IMG/VR virus record: IMGVR_UViG_3300044993_000228 | Span: 1 to 35,725 of that record | Source: a virus | Length of the DNA: 35,725 nt | Direction: 5' to 3' (one strand) | Shown here: piece after piece, positions 1 through 6,268 of the stretch | Layout: every line of letters starts with the position of its first letter | Numbering within the stretch: the stretch's first letter is position 1 | The notes under the pieces: generated by a model | What the model saw: only the letters and a program-made list of their open reading frames with translations | Database searches by the model: none | Told to the model about the DNA's origin: nothing | Translations under genes and position numbers: made by a program

Positions 1-815
1 CGGATGGATTCGGCCCATTCGCGCGAGGAGCCCGAGCGGTACATCAGGTAGGCAGCCCACGCCGGGTTGCCGGTCGTCGCGCGTTCGATCACGCGCTCGG
101 CCCACTCGCGCGAGGAGCCGCAATCACAGTGCATGAGGTGAGCGGAGCCAGCGGGGTTGCCGGTCGTCGCGCGTTCGATCACGCGCTCGGCCCACTCGCG
201 CGAGGAGCCGCAATCACGACACATGAGGTAGGCAGCCCACGCCGGGTCGCCGGTCGTCGCGCGCTCGATCACGCGCTCGGCCCACTCGCGCGAGGAGCCG
301 CAATCACGACACATGAGGTAGGCGGCGTGGGCGGGGTTGCCGGTCGTCGCGCGTTCGATCACGCGCTCGGCCCACTCGCGCGAGGAGCCGCAATCACAGT
401 GCATGAGGTGAGCGGAGCCAGCGGGGTTGCCGGTCGTCGCGCGCTCGATCACGCGCTCGGCCCACTCGCGCGAGGAGCCGCAATCACAGTGCATGAGGTG
501 AGCGGAGCCAGCGGGGTTGCCGGTCGTCGCGCGTTCGATCACGCGCTCGGCCCACTCGCGCGAGGAGCCCAAGCGGTACATCAGGTAGGCATCCCACGCC
601 GGGTCGCCGGTCGTCGCGCGCTCGATCACGCGCTCGGCCCACTCGCGCGAGGAGCCGCAATCACGACACATGAGGTAGGCGGCGTGGGCGGGGTTGCCGG
701 TCGTCGCGCGTTCGATCACGCGCTCGGCCCACTCGCGCGAGGAGCCGCAATCACGACACATGAGGTAGGCAGCCCACGCCGGGTTGCCGGTCGTCGCGCG
801 CTCGATCACGCGCTC
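1..815. repeat. Tandem array of about ten 90-bp coding repeats
   Basis: The core GCCGGTCGTC recurs at 69, 159, 249, 339, 429, 519, 606, 696 and 786, i.e. at 90-bp steps with a single 87-bp step. Copies are nearly identical in DNA, with a few alternating variants (for example CAATCACGACACATGAGGTA versus CAATCACAGTGCATGAGGTG in the linker). Near identity at DNA level implies recent expansion or gene conversion. Such arrays also collapse easily during short-read assembly, so the copy number may be wrong. Confidence 0.95.
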
Positions 816-977
816 GACCAGTTCGCGCCGACCAGTGACCTGGGCCTCCCAGCACCCGTCGCGCTCTTCGACGCCAAGAGCGTGGGCGAGTCGGCGAGCG
901 TAGTTCTGATCCGGCACGTCGGGCCACGGGTCCGCGGCCAGCGCGGCGTCGATCTGAGCGTCGGTGATGGTGTTCAT
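1..977 (-). CDS. 30-residue tandem-repeat protein, 3' end outside window
   Basis: Open minus-strand frame from ATG at 977 (good AGGGAGG ribosome site six bases upstream) to the left edge without a stop, so it is partial. After about 50 unique residues starting MNTITDAQID it consists of roughly ten copies of a 30-residue unit with the pattern TTGNPAWAAYLM.RDCG, then SSREWAERVIERA. Each unit looks like two amphipathic helices, suggesting an alpha-solenoid binding surface; no catalytic motif is seen. One unit is one residue shorter, giving an 87-bp instead of 90-bp period, and the frame stays open throughout, which argues for selection on the protein. The start overlaps the stop of the upstream gene (ATGA, 974-977), so the two are probably translationally coupled. 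The last unit in the window ends EWAESI, like the end of the paralogue at 1458-1964, so the true stop is probably close. Function unknown. Confidence 0.85.
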   Translation of the reverse strand, partial: MNTITDAQIDAALAADPWPDVPDQNYARRLAHALGVEERDGCWEAQVTGRRELVERVIERATTGNPAWAAYLMCRDCGSSREWAERVIERATTGNPAHAAYLMCRDCGSSREWAERVIERATTGDPAWDAYLMYRLGSSREWAERVIERATTGNPAGSAHLMHCDCGSSREWAERVIERATTGNPAGSAHLMHCDCGSSREWAERVIERATTGNPAHAAYLMCRDCGSSREWAERVIERATTGDPAWAAYLMCRDCGSSREWAERVIERATTGNPAGSAHLMHCDCGSSREWAERVIERATTGNPAWAAYLMYRSGSSREWAESI

Positions 978-1426
978 CGGTCCTCCCTCTTACGGGCCGC
1001 CCGCTCGATCACCTGCTCGGCCCACTCGCGCGATGCCCATTCACGCGCTGCGACCTCGGCCTCGCGGTAGGCCTGGTCGATCACGGCATCAACGGCGGCC
1101 CGCACGTCGGCGGGCACGGTGTCGGCGTCGGCGGCGCGCCACGGGCCGGGCTCGCCGTCCTCGTCGATGTCGGCCACGGCGTAGCGGGCCTCGATTAGGG
1201 ACTTGAGGGGGCCGCCGTTGTAGGCGCAGAAGTTGCGCTCGCGGTGGTAATCGAGGCCGGCGCACACGACGGCGGCGGCGCGAACGGCAGCGTCGGCGGC
1301 GTCGTTCATGGCGGGGTCGAGGCCGAGGCCGAGGCGGTCGCGCACGGTCTCGGTGTTGGCGCAGACTATGAGGCATGCCCCGTAGGCGTGCGCGGTGTCG
1401 GTGTGGACGGTCACGTACGGCAGCAT
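974..1426 (-). CDS. Hypothetical protein sharing the repeat-helix C-terminus
   Basis: 150 residues from ATG 1426, with AGGAG six bases upstream. The first 120 residues are unlike the neighbours (motifs NTETVRDRLGLGLDP and RERNFCAYNGGP are visible) and are not recognised. The last 25 residues read AAREWASREWAEQVIERA, the same helix that forms the repeats of the downstream gene at 1-977 and the end of the upstream gene at 1458-1964. The DNA for this helix (995-1046) is a 52-bp near-exact copy of 1548-1599. It overlaps the next gene by ATGA. A (TG)9 tract sits directly against its ribosome site, so expression could vary by slippage; this is inference. No known domain identified. Confidence 0.75.
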   Translation of the reverse strand: MLPYVTVHTDTAHAYGACLIVCANTETVRDRLGLGLDPAMNDAADAAVRAAAVVCAGLDYHRERNFCAYNGGPLKSLIEARYAVADIDEDGEPGPWRAADADTVPADVRAAVDAVIDQAYREAEVAAREWASREWAEQVIERAARKREDR

Positions 1427-1436
1427 GGTGGACTCC

Positions 1437-1454
1437 TGTGTGTGTGTGTGTGTG
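1437..1454. repeat. (TG)9 dinucleotide tract next to a ribosome-binding site
   Basis: Nine TG units on the plus strand, (CA)9 on the coding strand, running straight into the GGAG ribosome-binding site of the gene starting at 1426. Dinucleotide runs of this length are prone to replication slippage, and here slippage would change sequence upstream of a ribosome site without breaking a frame. Confidence 0.9.
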
Positions 1455-1457
1455 GGA

Positions 1458-1964
1458 TCAGTGGATGGACTCGGCCCACCTGGGGTCCGAGCCGCATCGC
1501 TCGGCCATGCGGTAGGCGGCGTCGCGCGGGTCGCCGATCCCCCGATCGGCCGCCCGCTCGATCACCTGCTCGGCTCACTCGCGCGATGCCCATTCACGCC
1601 CGGCCGCGACGGCGTCGGCGACGGCGGCCGCGACGGCGGCCGACCAATCCTCGTAGGTAGACGGTTGGGTGGTCGCGGCGGCCGCGGCGGCCCGCCGCAG
1701 CATGGCGGGAGTCGAGCGCGGGCACGCCACGATTGCATCCCGCGTGGCGAACCAGCGGTACCACCTCTTGGCCGGCACGCGCCGGCCGCCTCGGTCGGTG
1801 GTATCAAGCGACCGGTAAACGGTTCCGGACTGCATGAGGCATGCCTGTCTGTACTGGAGGCGGACCAGTGATCTGGTTGTGTCATTTGATGGGTCGTAGT
1901 TCGGCGGGAGTTCGGTCACAGAATCGTGACCGAGCGGCATGTCGCGCCCAATATACTTCGGCAT
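1458..1964 (-). pseudogene. Repeat-family gene interrupted by one in-frame TGA
   Basis: Starts at ATG 1964 with AGGAG nine bases upstream and reads 129 residues to a TGA at 1577-1575. The same frame then stays open for a further 38 codons to TGA 1460-1458, reading AEQVIERAADRGIGDPRD then AAYRMAERCGSDPRWAESIH, clearly the repeat-family C-terminus. At the interrupting codon both paralogues have TGG (Trp in REWAE); here one base (plus-strand T at 1575 instead of C) gives TGA. The 52-bp duplicate at 995-1046 is otherwise identical. N-terminal part begins MPKYIGRDMP and contains an Ala-rich stretch; no domain recognised. It is the first gene after the leftward promoter at 2048-2075. The truncated 129-residue product may still be made; a sequencing error or readthrough are alternatives. 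Confidence 0.7.
1548..1599. repeat. 52-bp direct repeat, second copy of 995-1046
   Basis: Matches 995-1046 at 51 of 52 positions by inspection (offset 553). The only mismatch, T at 1575 versus C at 1022, converts TGG to TGA on the coding strand and truncates the gene at 1458-1964. The copies encode the same helix in two adjacent genes and are substrates for recombination or gene conversion. Confidence 0.9.
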
Positions 1965-2047
1965 GGTGGTGGCTCCTGCGGCCTGGCCCGTGTTCCGACC
2001 TGCCCTCCGGTCGGCCGAGTTTCCCGCCCCGCCTCCATCTATCGATC

Positions 2048-2075
2048 ATGATACCACGCCGTCTAAAGTTGTCAC
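2048..2075 (-). promoter_or_regulatory. Leftward early promoter (sigma-70-like)
   Basis: On the minus strand GTGACA (2075-2070), a 16-base spacer and TATCAT (2053-2048). Each box matches the sigma-70 consensus at five of six positions. It would start transcription near 2041, about 75 bases before the gene at 1964, the head of the leftward repeat-gene operon. It faces away from the plus-strand HTH gene. Confidence 0.6.
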
Positions 2076-2110
2076 GCAAAATCCGGAAAGATTTTTTGCT
2101 ACGCCGTCTA
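2056..2110. promoter_or_regulatory. Candidate operator pair: ACGCCGTCTA direct repeats
   Basis: The decamer ACGCCGTCTA occurs at 2056-2065 and again at 2101-2110. The first copy lies in the spacer of the leftward promoter and the second in the spacer of the rightward one. This is the expected arrangement for a regulator controlling both divergent promoters; the HTH protein encoded at 2132 is the obvious candidate. Inference from position only. Confidence 0.4.
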
Positions 2111-2124
2111 CGCCGGGGTATGCT
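2096..2124 (+). promoter_or_regulatory. Possible rightward promoter giving a leaderless transcript
   Basis: TTGCTA (2096-2101), 17-base spacer, TATGCT (2119-2124), each four of six to consensus. Initiation would fall at or very near the ATG at 2132, giving an mRNA with little or no leader. No clear ribosome-binding site precedes 2132, which fits a leaderless message such as that of lambda cI from PRM. Weak boxes, so moderate confidence at best. Confidence 0.35.
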
Positions 2125-2131
2125 CTGGTCC

Positions 2132-2350
2132 ATGAGGGGCATCACCACCAAAGAACTGGCCGCCGCGCTGGGCTATTCCGGCCCTGCCGCCGTGCGTTAC
2201 CGGGCCGCACGCGAGGGCGTCCGGCCACTGATTCAGGGGACCAACCACCGTGAGGCCGTCTGGCCGCGACGCCTGCTCAGGGACTGGGCATCTACCGCCG
2301 GGCGGGGCCGTCCCCGCAAAGAAATCGCTAATGGACAAACTGCTCAATGA
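2132..2350 (+). CDS. Small helix-turn-helix DNA-binding protein
   Basis: 72 residues. Residues 5-27 (TTKELAAALGYSGPAAV and following RYRAARE) have the spacing of a helix-turn-helix: helix, G-Y turn, recognition helix. The C-terminus is basic (GRGRPRKE). It is the first gene of the plus-strand operon and sits beside divergent promoters, so a Cro- or repressor-like role is likely, though an excisionase/AlpA-type winged helix is also possible. Start chosen at 2132 rather than the in-frame ATG at 2120 because the HTH begins immediately after it and the -10 box would overlap 2120; both are possible. Overlaps the next gene by 20 bases. Confidence 0.7.
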   Translation: MRGITTKELAAALGYSGPAAVRYRAAREGVRPLIQGTNHREAVWPRRLLRDWASTAGRGRPRKEIANGQTAQ

Positions 2351-2561
2351 CCTCATGCACGCGGCCGCGCTGGGCGCGCACACCGTGCTGGTCAGCGGCT
2401 GCAAGTGCGGCGCAGACTGTCGCCCCTCAGCCAGTCGATGCATTGATTGCATTGATCGCGAACTGCTCGCGGCCGGAGTGGACGCGGCGGTCCAGTGGCC
2501 GCACTTGTTCGCGCGCGTGAACGGGCACATCACCAGGCGAAAGGAGACTCACAACGGATGA
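2331..2561 (+). CDS. Small cysteine-containing hypothetical protein
   Basis: 76 residues from ATG 2331, inside the end of the HTH gene. Residues about 23-39 contain SGCKCGADC then SRCIDCID: five cysteines in two clusters, suggestive of a small metal-binding knuckle. The remainder (AAVQWPHLFARVNGHITRR) is basic. No family recognised. It continues the tightly overlapping plus-strand operon and ends in ATGA with the 31-residue ORF at 2558. Confidence 0.55.
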   Translation: MDKLLNDLMHAAALGAHTVLVSGCKCGADCRPSASRCIDCIDRELLAAGVDAAVQWPHLFARVNGHITRRKETHNG

Positions 2562-2653
2562 TCGAGCGAACCGCCGACCCACACTGTCTCGCCGTCTACC
2601 ACGCCCCGCGCGAGTTCGCCCGTCCCCTCGAATCGTTGCCGTGTCTGTCATGA
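2558..2653 (+). CDS. 31-residue mini-protein chained by ATGA overlaps
   Basis: ATG at 2558 overlaps the previous stop (2558-2561, ATGA), and its own stop overlaps the ATG of the RusA gene (2650-2653, ATGA). AAGGAG at 2541-2546 is a good ribosome site about twelve bases upstream. The product begins MIERTADPHC and ends ESLPCLS. No homology recognised. The double ATGA chaining without gaps is the main evidence that it is translated; it may serve mainly to pass ribosomes on to the resolvase gene. Confidence 0.5.
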   Translation: MIERTADPHCLAVYHAPREFARPLESLPCLS

Positions 2654-3087
2654 CCAAGGCGCACGAAACAACGCTCACGCTCCCGTGGCCCCCGACCTTG
2701 AACACCTACTGGCGGCACGTCGGCTCGCGCACGCTCATCAGCCGCGAGGGCCGCGCCTACCGCGACCGCGTGATGCTCGAAGTCCTGCGCAATCGCACCC
2801 CGCGAATCGACGGTCGGCTCGCCGTGGACATCCTCGCCTACCCGCCGGACCGGCGCGTCCGCGACCTCGACAATCTGCCCAAGGCGATTCTCGACGCGCT
2901 CAGGCACGCGAGGGTATACGACGATGACGGGCAAATCGACGACCTGCTGATCCGACGCGGCAACGTCGAAAAGGGCGGGATGGTGCGAGTATGGATCAGA
3001 ACGATCGGATTGGAGACCGAACCATACTCTACGTACTCGCCTACCTACTCGCTGGCGCGGCCGTCGGCGGCGCGTTCCGGCTCATGA
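2650..3087 (+). CDS. rusA: RusA-like Holliday-junction resolvase
   Basis: 145 residues from ATG 2650 (a GTG at 2641 is possible). RusA-family features are clear: LPWPPTLNTYWR near residues 11-22, the metal-binding core RDLDNLPKAILDAL at 71-84 with the characteristic aspartates, and DDDGQIDDL at 91-99. RusA dimers cut four-way DNA junctions, resolving recombination and replication intermediates before packaging. The family is usually about 120 residues, and the last 25 or so residues here (after VRVWIRTIG) are low-complexity and lie over the start of the next gene, so they may not matter functionally. Fits with the Sak4/Cas4-like recombination genes at the other end of the window. Confidence 0.88.
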   Translation: MTKAHETTLTLPWPPTLNTYWRHVGSRTLISREGRAYRDRVMLEVLRNRTPRIDGRLAVDILAYPPDRRVRDLDNLPKAILDALRHARVYDDDGQIDDLLIRRGNVEKGGMVRVWIRTIGLETEPYSTYSPTYSLARPSAARSGS

Positions 3088-3182
3088 CCGGCGCATGGGA
3101 CTGGCGCGTGTGCGTGATGTGGCCGTTCCTTGTGGTTTATGTCGCGCTCGTCATGCTCGGCCGCGCGATGGGCGATCGGTAG
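2991..3182 (+). CDS. Small two-helix membrane protein overlapping rusA
   Basis: 63 residues. Two hydrophobic segments (about residues 12-30, ILYVLAYLLAGAAVGGAF; and 39-57, VCVMWPFLVVYVALVMLG) separated by a short loop containing DW. Starts 97 bases inside the rusA frame in a different frame. A superinfection-exclusion or holin-like role is possible but unsupported. It ends the plus-strand operon and converges on the tail genes. Confidence 0.5.
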   Translation: MDQNDRIGDRTILYVLAYLLAGAAVGGAFRLMTGAWDWRVCVMWPFLVVYVALVMLGRAMGDR

Positions 3183-3222
3183 GTACTGACATAGTTTGAC
3201 ATATCGATCCATATCGATCCGA
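3183..3222. other. Convergent intergenic gap with 10-bp tandem repeat
   Basis: Forty bases between two convergent genes. ATATCGATCC is repeated exactly at 3201-3210 and 3211-3220. No hairpin with a U-tract is seen on either strand, so the expected bidirectional terminator is not obvious. Confidence 0.6.
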
Positions 3223-4578
3223 TCATCCAATCCAACCATCCCCGCACCCGGCGCAGCCGCCGCCGCGCGCCTGCTGCGCGAGGATCGCGGCCACCATCGG
3301 ATCGATGGGCCGCGAACCACCGCCGCGCACGGTGATCGTCCCGCCGTCGCTCCCTGTCGCGGGCTGCGGACCTCCGATCGGAATCTCGGGCGGCGCGCCG
3401 GTGATCGGCGGCCTGATCGGCACGAACGAACTGAAGCAGTCGCTGTTCGTACACGGCGGCGAATCGGGGATGAAGAGGCGAACCTCACCGCGGTTGCTCC
3501 GCAACTCGGAAGGCGAACCCGGCGGTCGGTAGACCTGTGCGAAACTCCACCGGTTGTGCGCGCGGAACTCGGTGCAGGACTCCAGCCCGCCGTCGTTGTT
3601 CGGGAAGATCGTGAAGATGTTGTTCCCGCCGATGGTCGGCTCGCGAGCGGGGCACAGGCACTCGGCCGTACCGATCGGAAACTCGATGTCGTAGAGCAGC
3701 ACGCCGCCGAACCAGAATCGCTCCTGCTGGCGCACGGGCACGGCCAGCGCTGGACCGAACCCTCGCAACCGCTGGTAGAGCCTCTGGCCGCCGCCGAACT
3801 GCTGGTCAATCTCGTAGTCAATCCGTGCGAACGACTCGGCCATGCTCGACGGGCAGCACCCGTTGGGCCACGGCCCCGCGCTCAGACACGCGATTGGTTG
3901 CAAGAGCGGAGGAATGGGCGTGCAGTGACACCAGCAGCACGAACCCCAGTTGAACGGCGGCGTGTCCCACGGGTAGTCGGGCGGGAACACAAGGCCCGTC
4001 TGACCCGGCGGAAGTTCCACCTCCGGCGCGGACAACTTGAACACCCAGCACCCGCCCGGGCCGACCACGTCCGTCACCACGCAAGGCCGCAGCAGGCTGC
4101 CCTTGCAGAAGTACACCGACCCGCCGCTGTTTGCCGGGTCGCACGGGTACGCCCGCGCCCAGCCGCTTCGACTTCCGCAATCAGCGTTTTCGCACCCGCC
4201 CGTGCGGCATGGAAAGAGCAGGTCGCCGACGATCGGCTCGTCGGGCGGGATCGTCGCCGCGTCGTTCGTCTGCGCGCCGTCGCTGATGTAGCACCGCCCA
4301 CCAATGAGCACAACGAGATTCGGTCTGCCGATGATGCTCTCAGGTATGCCGTTGCTCTGGTTGAGGTCGTTGCACCGCGCTGTGCCGCACAGCCACACGC
4401 GCGGCGCGGAAACAGGCGTCTTCTCGCCAAGACAATCAAACGTACCGCACGGTCTGAAGCGAACCCAGAACGGGCAGCCGGTCCCGCAGCACGCCGGATC
4501 GCCTGGCGTCGCCAGCCGCGTGCCGTCAGGACACAGCAGCAGCCTCGACCGATCGGGCGTGGCGAGAACCTTTGCCAT
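3223..4578 (-). CDS. Cysteine-rich distal tail or host-recognition protein
   Basis: 451 residues with about 30 cysteines, many in pairs or CxC patterns (PACCGTGC, CCWCHC, NGCCPSS, GGGCAGCGDG). It is also rich in Pro, Gly and aromatic residues. No signal peptide or membrane segment. It is the last gene of the late leftward operon, downstream of tape measure and distal tail genes, where siphovirus tip or receptor-binding proteins normally lie. The cysteine content suggests either many disulphides (unusual, as assembly happens in the cytoplasm) or bound metal. The C-terminus (residues about 400-451) is Gly-rich, ending in a CxxC-like cluster. Function is inferred from position; no family recognised. 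Confidence 0.7.
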   Translation of the reverse strand: MAKVLATPDRSRLLLCPDGTRLATPGDPACCGTGCPFWVRFRPCGTFDCLGEKTPVSAPRVWLCGTARCNDLNQSNGIPESIIGRPNLVVLIGGRCYISDGAQTNDAATIPPDEPIVGDLLFPCRTGGCENADCGSRSGWARAYPCDPANSGGSVYFCKGSLLRPCVVTDVVGPGGCWVFKLSAPEVELPPGQTGLVFPPDYPWDTPPFNWGSCCWCHCTPIPPLLQPIACLSAGPWPNGCCPSSMAESFARIDYEIDQQFGGGQRLYQRLRGFGPALAVPVRQQERFWFGGVLLYDIEFPIGTAECLCPAREPTIGGNNIFTIFPNNDGGLESCTEFRAHNRWSFAQVYRPPGSPSELRSNRGEVRLFIPDSPPCTNSDCFSSFVPIRPPITGAPPEIPIGGPQPATGSDGGTITVRGGGSRPIDPMVAAILAQQARGGGCAGCGDGWIG

Positions 4579-4589
4579 TGCTCACGACA

Positions 4590-5477
4590 TCAAACCAAAA
4601 CGTCGCCGCCGACCTCCGAGACCTTCTTGCCGTACGCCGCGATCGCTGTAACGGTGATCGTCGCGCCGAACCTCGATACGTTCGACGAACCCGTGCGGAG
4701 GCCAGTCCTAAAGATCGCCTGCGCGTCGCCGCGGATCAACGGGAATGTCACGCTCTCGTACATGTCCTGCCATCCGAACGTGGACGTCGGATCGGTGAGT
4801 TCGATCGCGTCGATCACGCCGCCCTGCCAGTTGACCGACGAACCGGCTCCGACCGTGAGCAGGCCCGATCCGCCCGTGATGCTGATGCCGCTGGACGCGA
4901 CGGTCTGCGAACGCGCGAACAGCACGGACGCGCCGCCCGTGACAAGACACTGCGAGTTGGACGCGAAGCCGCGCCGCACGGTCGCCCGGCAACCCGTGAA
5001 TCTGCCCGAAGACAGACCGGTCGCGTTGTACTCAATCCAGAAGTTCCCGCCCATGACGCGAGCGTTGGTCACGATCGTCGATCCGCTCATGACCAGTTCG
5101 CCGCTTGTCTGCTCGCAGTTGGTGACGTTGCCTCCGCCCGCGTCGATCACGCGGCACGTGCCGGTGTGACGAAGCGTTGCGATCGTGTTCGCAGTAGACG
5201 AACCGGCCGTTGTGTTCGCCGCGCGAAACTGAACCACGGCCGGCGACTTCGCGTCGATGTGCAGTTCGCCGGTAACGCCACACTGCAGAACCGACTTGAA
5301 CACGCCGCCGAACCTGCGGCTGATCTTGATGTTCGCCTGCTGGCCGACACCGGAAAGGTCAGTGCCGTTGGTGATTTCAAATCCGTTCGGCCACTCGGCG
5401 AAGAACAGGTCGTTGGCCTGACCGGACGGATTCTGCGACGTGATGTCCGCCGCCGGAGTGTAGATGACCGTTGCCAT
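4590..5477 (-). CDS. Putative beta-solenoid tail surface protein
   Basis: 295 residues, starting MATVIYTPAADI. Short beta-strand-like repeats alternate with Gly/Ser/Thr/Asn turns along the length (GELHIDAKSPAVVQF, GELVMSGSTIVTNARV, GASVLFARSQTVASSG, GSGLLTVGAGSSVNW), the pattern of a right-handed parallel beta-helix used in phage tail spikes and fibres. No catalytic residues identified. Ten bases from its upstream neighbour and eleven from the cysteine-rich gene downstream, in the distal tail block. Assignment is from sequence texture and position only. Confidence 0.6.
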   Translation of the reverse strand: MATVIYTPAADITSQNPSGQANDLFFAEWPNGFEITNGTDLSGVGQQANIKISRRFGGVFKSVLQCGVTGELHIDAKSPAVVQFRAANTTAGSSTANTIATLRHTGTCRVIDAGGGNVTNCEQTSGELVMSGSTIVTNARVMGGNFWIEYNATGLSSGRFTGCRATVRRGFASNSQCLVTGGASVLFARSQTVASSGISITGGSGLLTVGAGSSVNWQGGVIDAIELTDPTSTFGWQDMYESVTFPLIRGDAQAIFRTGLRTGSSNVSRFGATITVTAIAAYGKKVSEVGGDVLV

Positions 5478-5486
5478 TGGCTGCTC

Positions 5487-5858
5487 CTATCTGCTCAGAC
5501 GACAATAGACGCGGACCGGATCTGCCGCGCCCTCGGCGGACGTGACCGCCACAATCACGGAATCCGCGAACCACACCTCGAACGGACGCGGCGTGTACGG
5601 CACCGACGGCGTGAGCCGCACGTCAGGAACGAACGGAACCTTCGGCGAACCGGCGATCGTCCAGAACGCGCGCAGGCCCGCGACGGTCCACGCATTCCCG
5701 GATTCATCGATCGCGTACAGCACCGCGGCACGGAACCCGCGCGTGTCGAACGCCGCGGACGCTCCGACGATATTCGTGTTGACATCCTGCGCGTACGTGA
5801 CCGTATCGTCCGTGCGCGAGATTTCCATCGGAGCGGAGTTGACCGGGAACACGCTCAC
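5487..5858 (-). CDS. Small tail-associated hypothetical protein
   Basis: 123 residues; all-beta appearance with short hydrophobic strands (AAVLYAIDESGNAWTV, FEVWFADSVIVAVTSA, RVYCRLSR). Overlaps the upstream gene by four bases (ATGA at 5855-5858). No family recognised. Its place between tape-measure-proximal and distal tail genes suggests a structural or assembly part of the tail tip. Confidence 0.6.
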   Translation of the reverse strand: MSVFPVNSAPMEISRTDDTVTYAQDVNTNIVGASAAFDTRGFRAAVLYAIDESGNAWTVAGLRAFWTIAGSPKVPFVPDVRLTPSVPYTPRPFEVWFADSVIVAVTSAEGAADPVRVYCRLSR

Positions 5859-6268
5859 CTCCTCACCTCCTCGGCCGCACCGAGCAGACGCTGCGCGATT
5901 ATCGACCGCACCTCCGGCGACGCGCGCTCAAGTTCAACGATCAACCGTTCGAGCACGCTGCGCCCGCCCACGCCCGGATCATCACACGCGCCCATCACAG
6001 GCGATTCGATGTACTGCGGACGGAACCACCCCTCGCCGCTGATTGTCACAGGAACGCCGCAGCCGATCGGGAGCGGGTGAACCTCGAACGACGGATAGTC
6101 GCGCCAGAACTCCTGCATCGGACGACCAAGTTCGACGTCGTACAGAACGCCGTTCGGAGTGTGCACGTTCGCGCGGTACTGGTGCGTTCCCCACGGCGCT
6201 GGCGATCCGGAGTTCCGATCGACCACTACGGCGAGCGACGGCGTCATGCTGGCGCGGTTCGTACTCAT
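5855..6268 (-). CDS. Tail-region hypothetical protein
   Basis: 137 residues. N-terminal part ends in a mixed strand region (VLYDVELGRP, FWRDYPSFEVHPLPIGCGVPVTI); C-terminal 35 residues form a charged helix (RSVLERLIVELERASPEVR). Overlaps both neighbours by four bases. The VELGRP phrase is of the sort seen in small phage tail proteins, but I cannot name a family. Confidence 0.6.
   Translation of the reverse strand: MSTNRASMTPSLAVVVDRNSGSPAPWGTHQYRANVHTPNGVLYDVELGRPMQEFWRDYPSFEVHPLPIGCGVPVTISGEGWFRPQYIESPVMGACDDPGVGGRSVLERLIVELERASPEVRSIIAQRLLGAAEEVRR

Noticed and set aside
129-1070. Long plus-strand frame of repeated 'HEVG..RRVAGRRALDHALGPL' units across the left repeat array
   Set aside because: The minus-strand frame uses a good ribosome site, joins its neighbour by ATGA and gives a helix shared with two other genes; the plus frame is the antisense shadow of that array.
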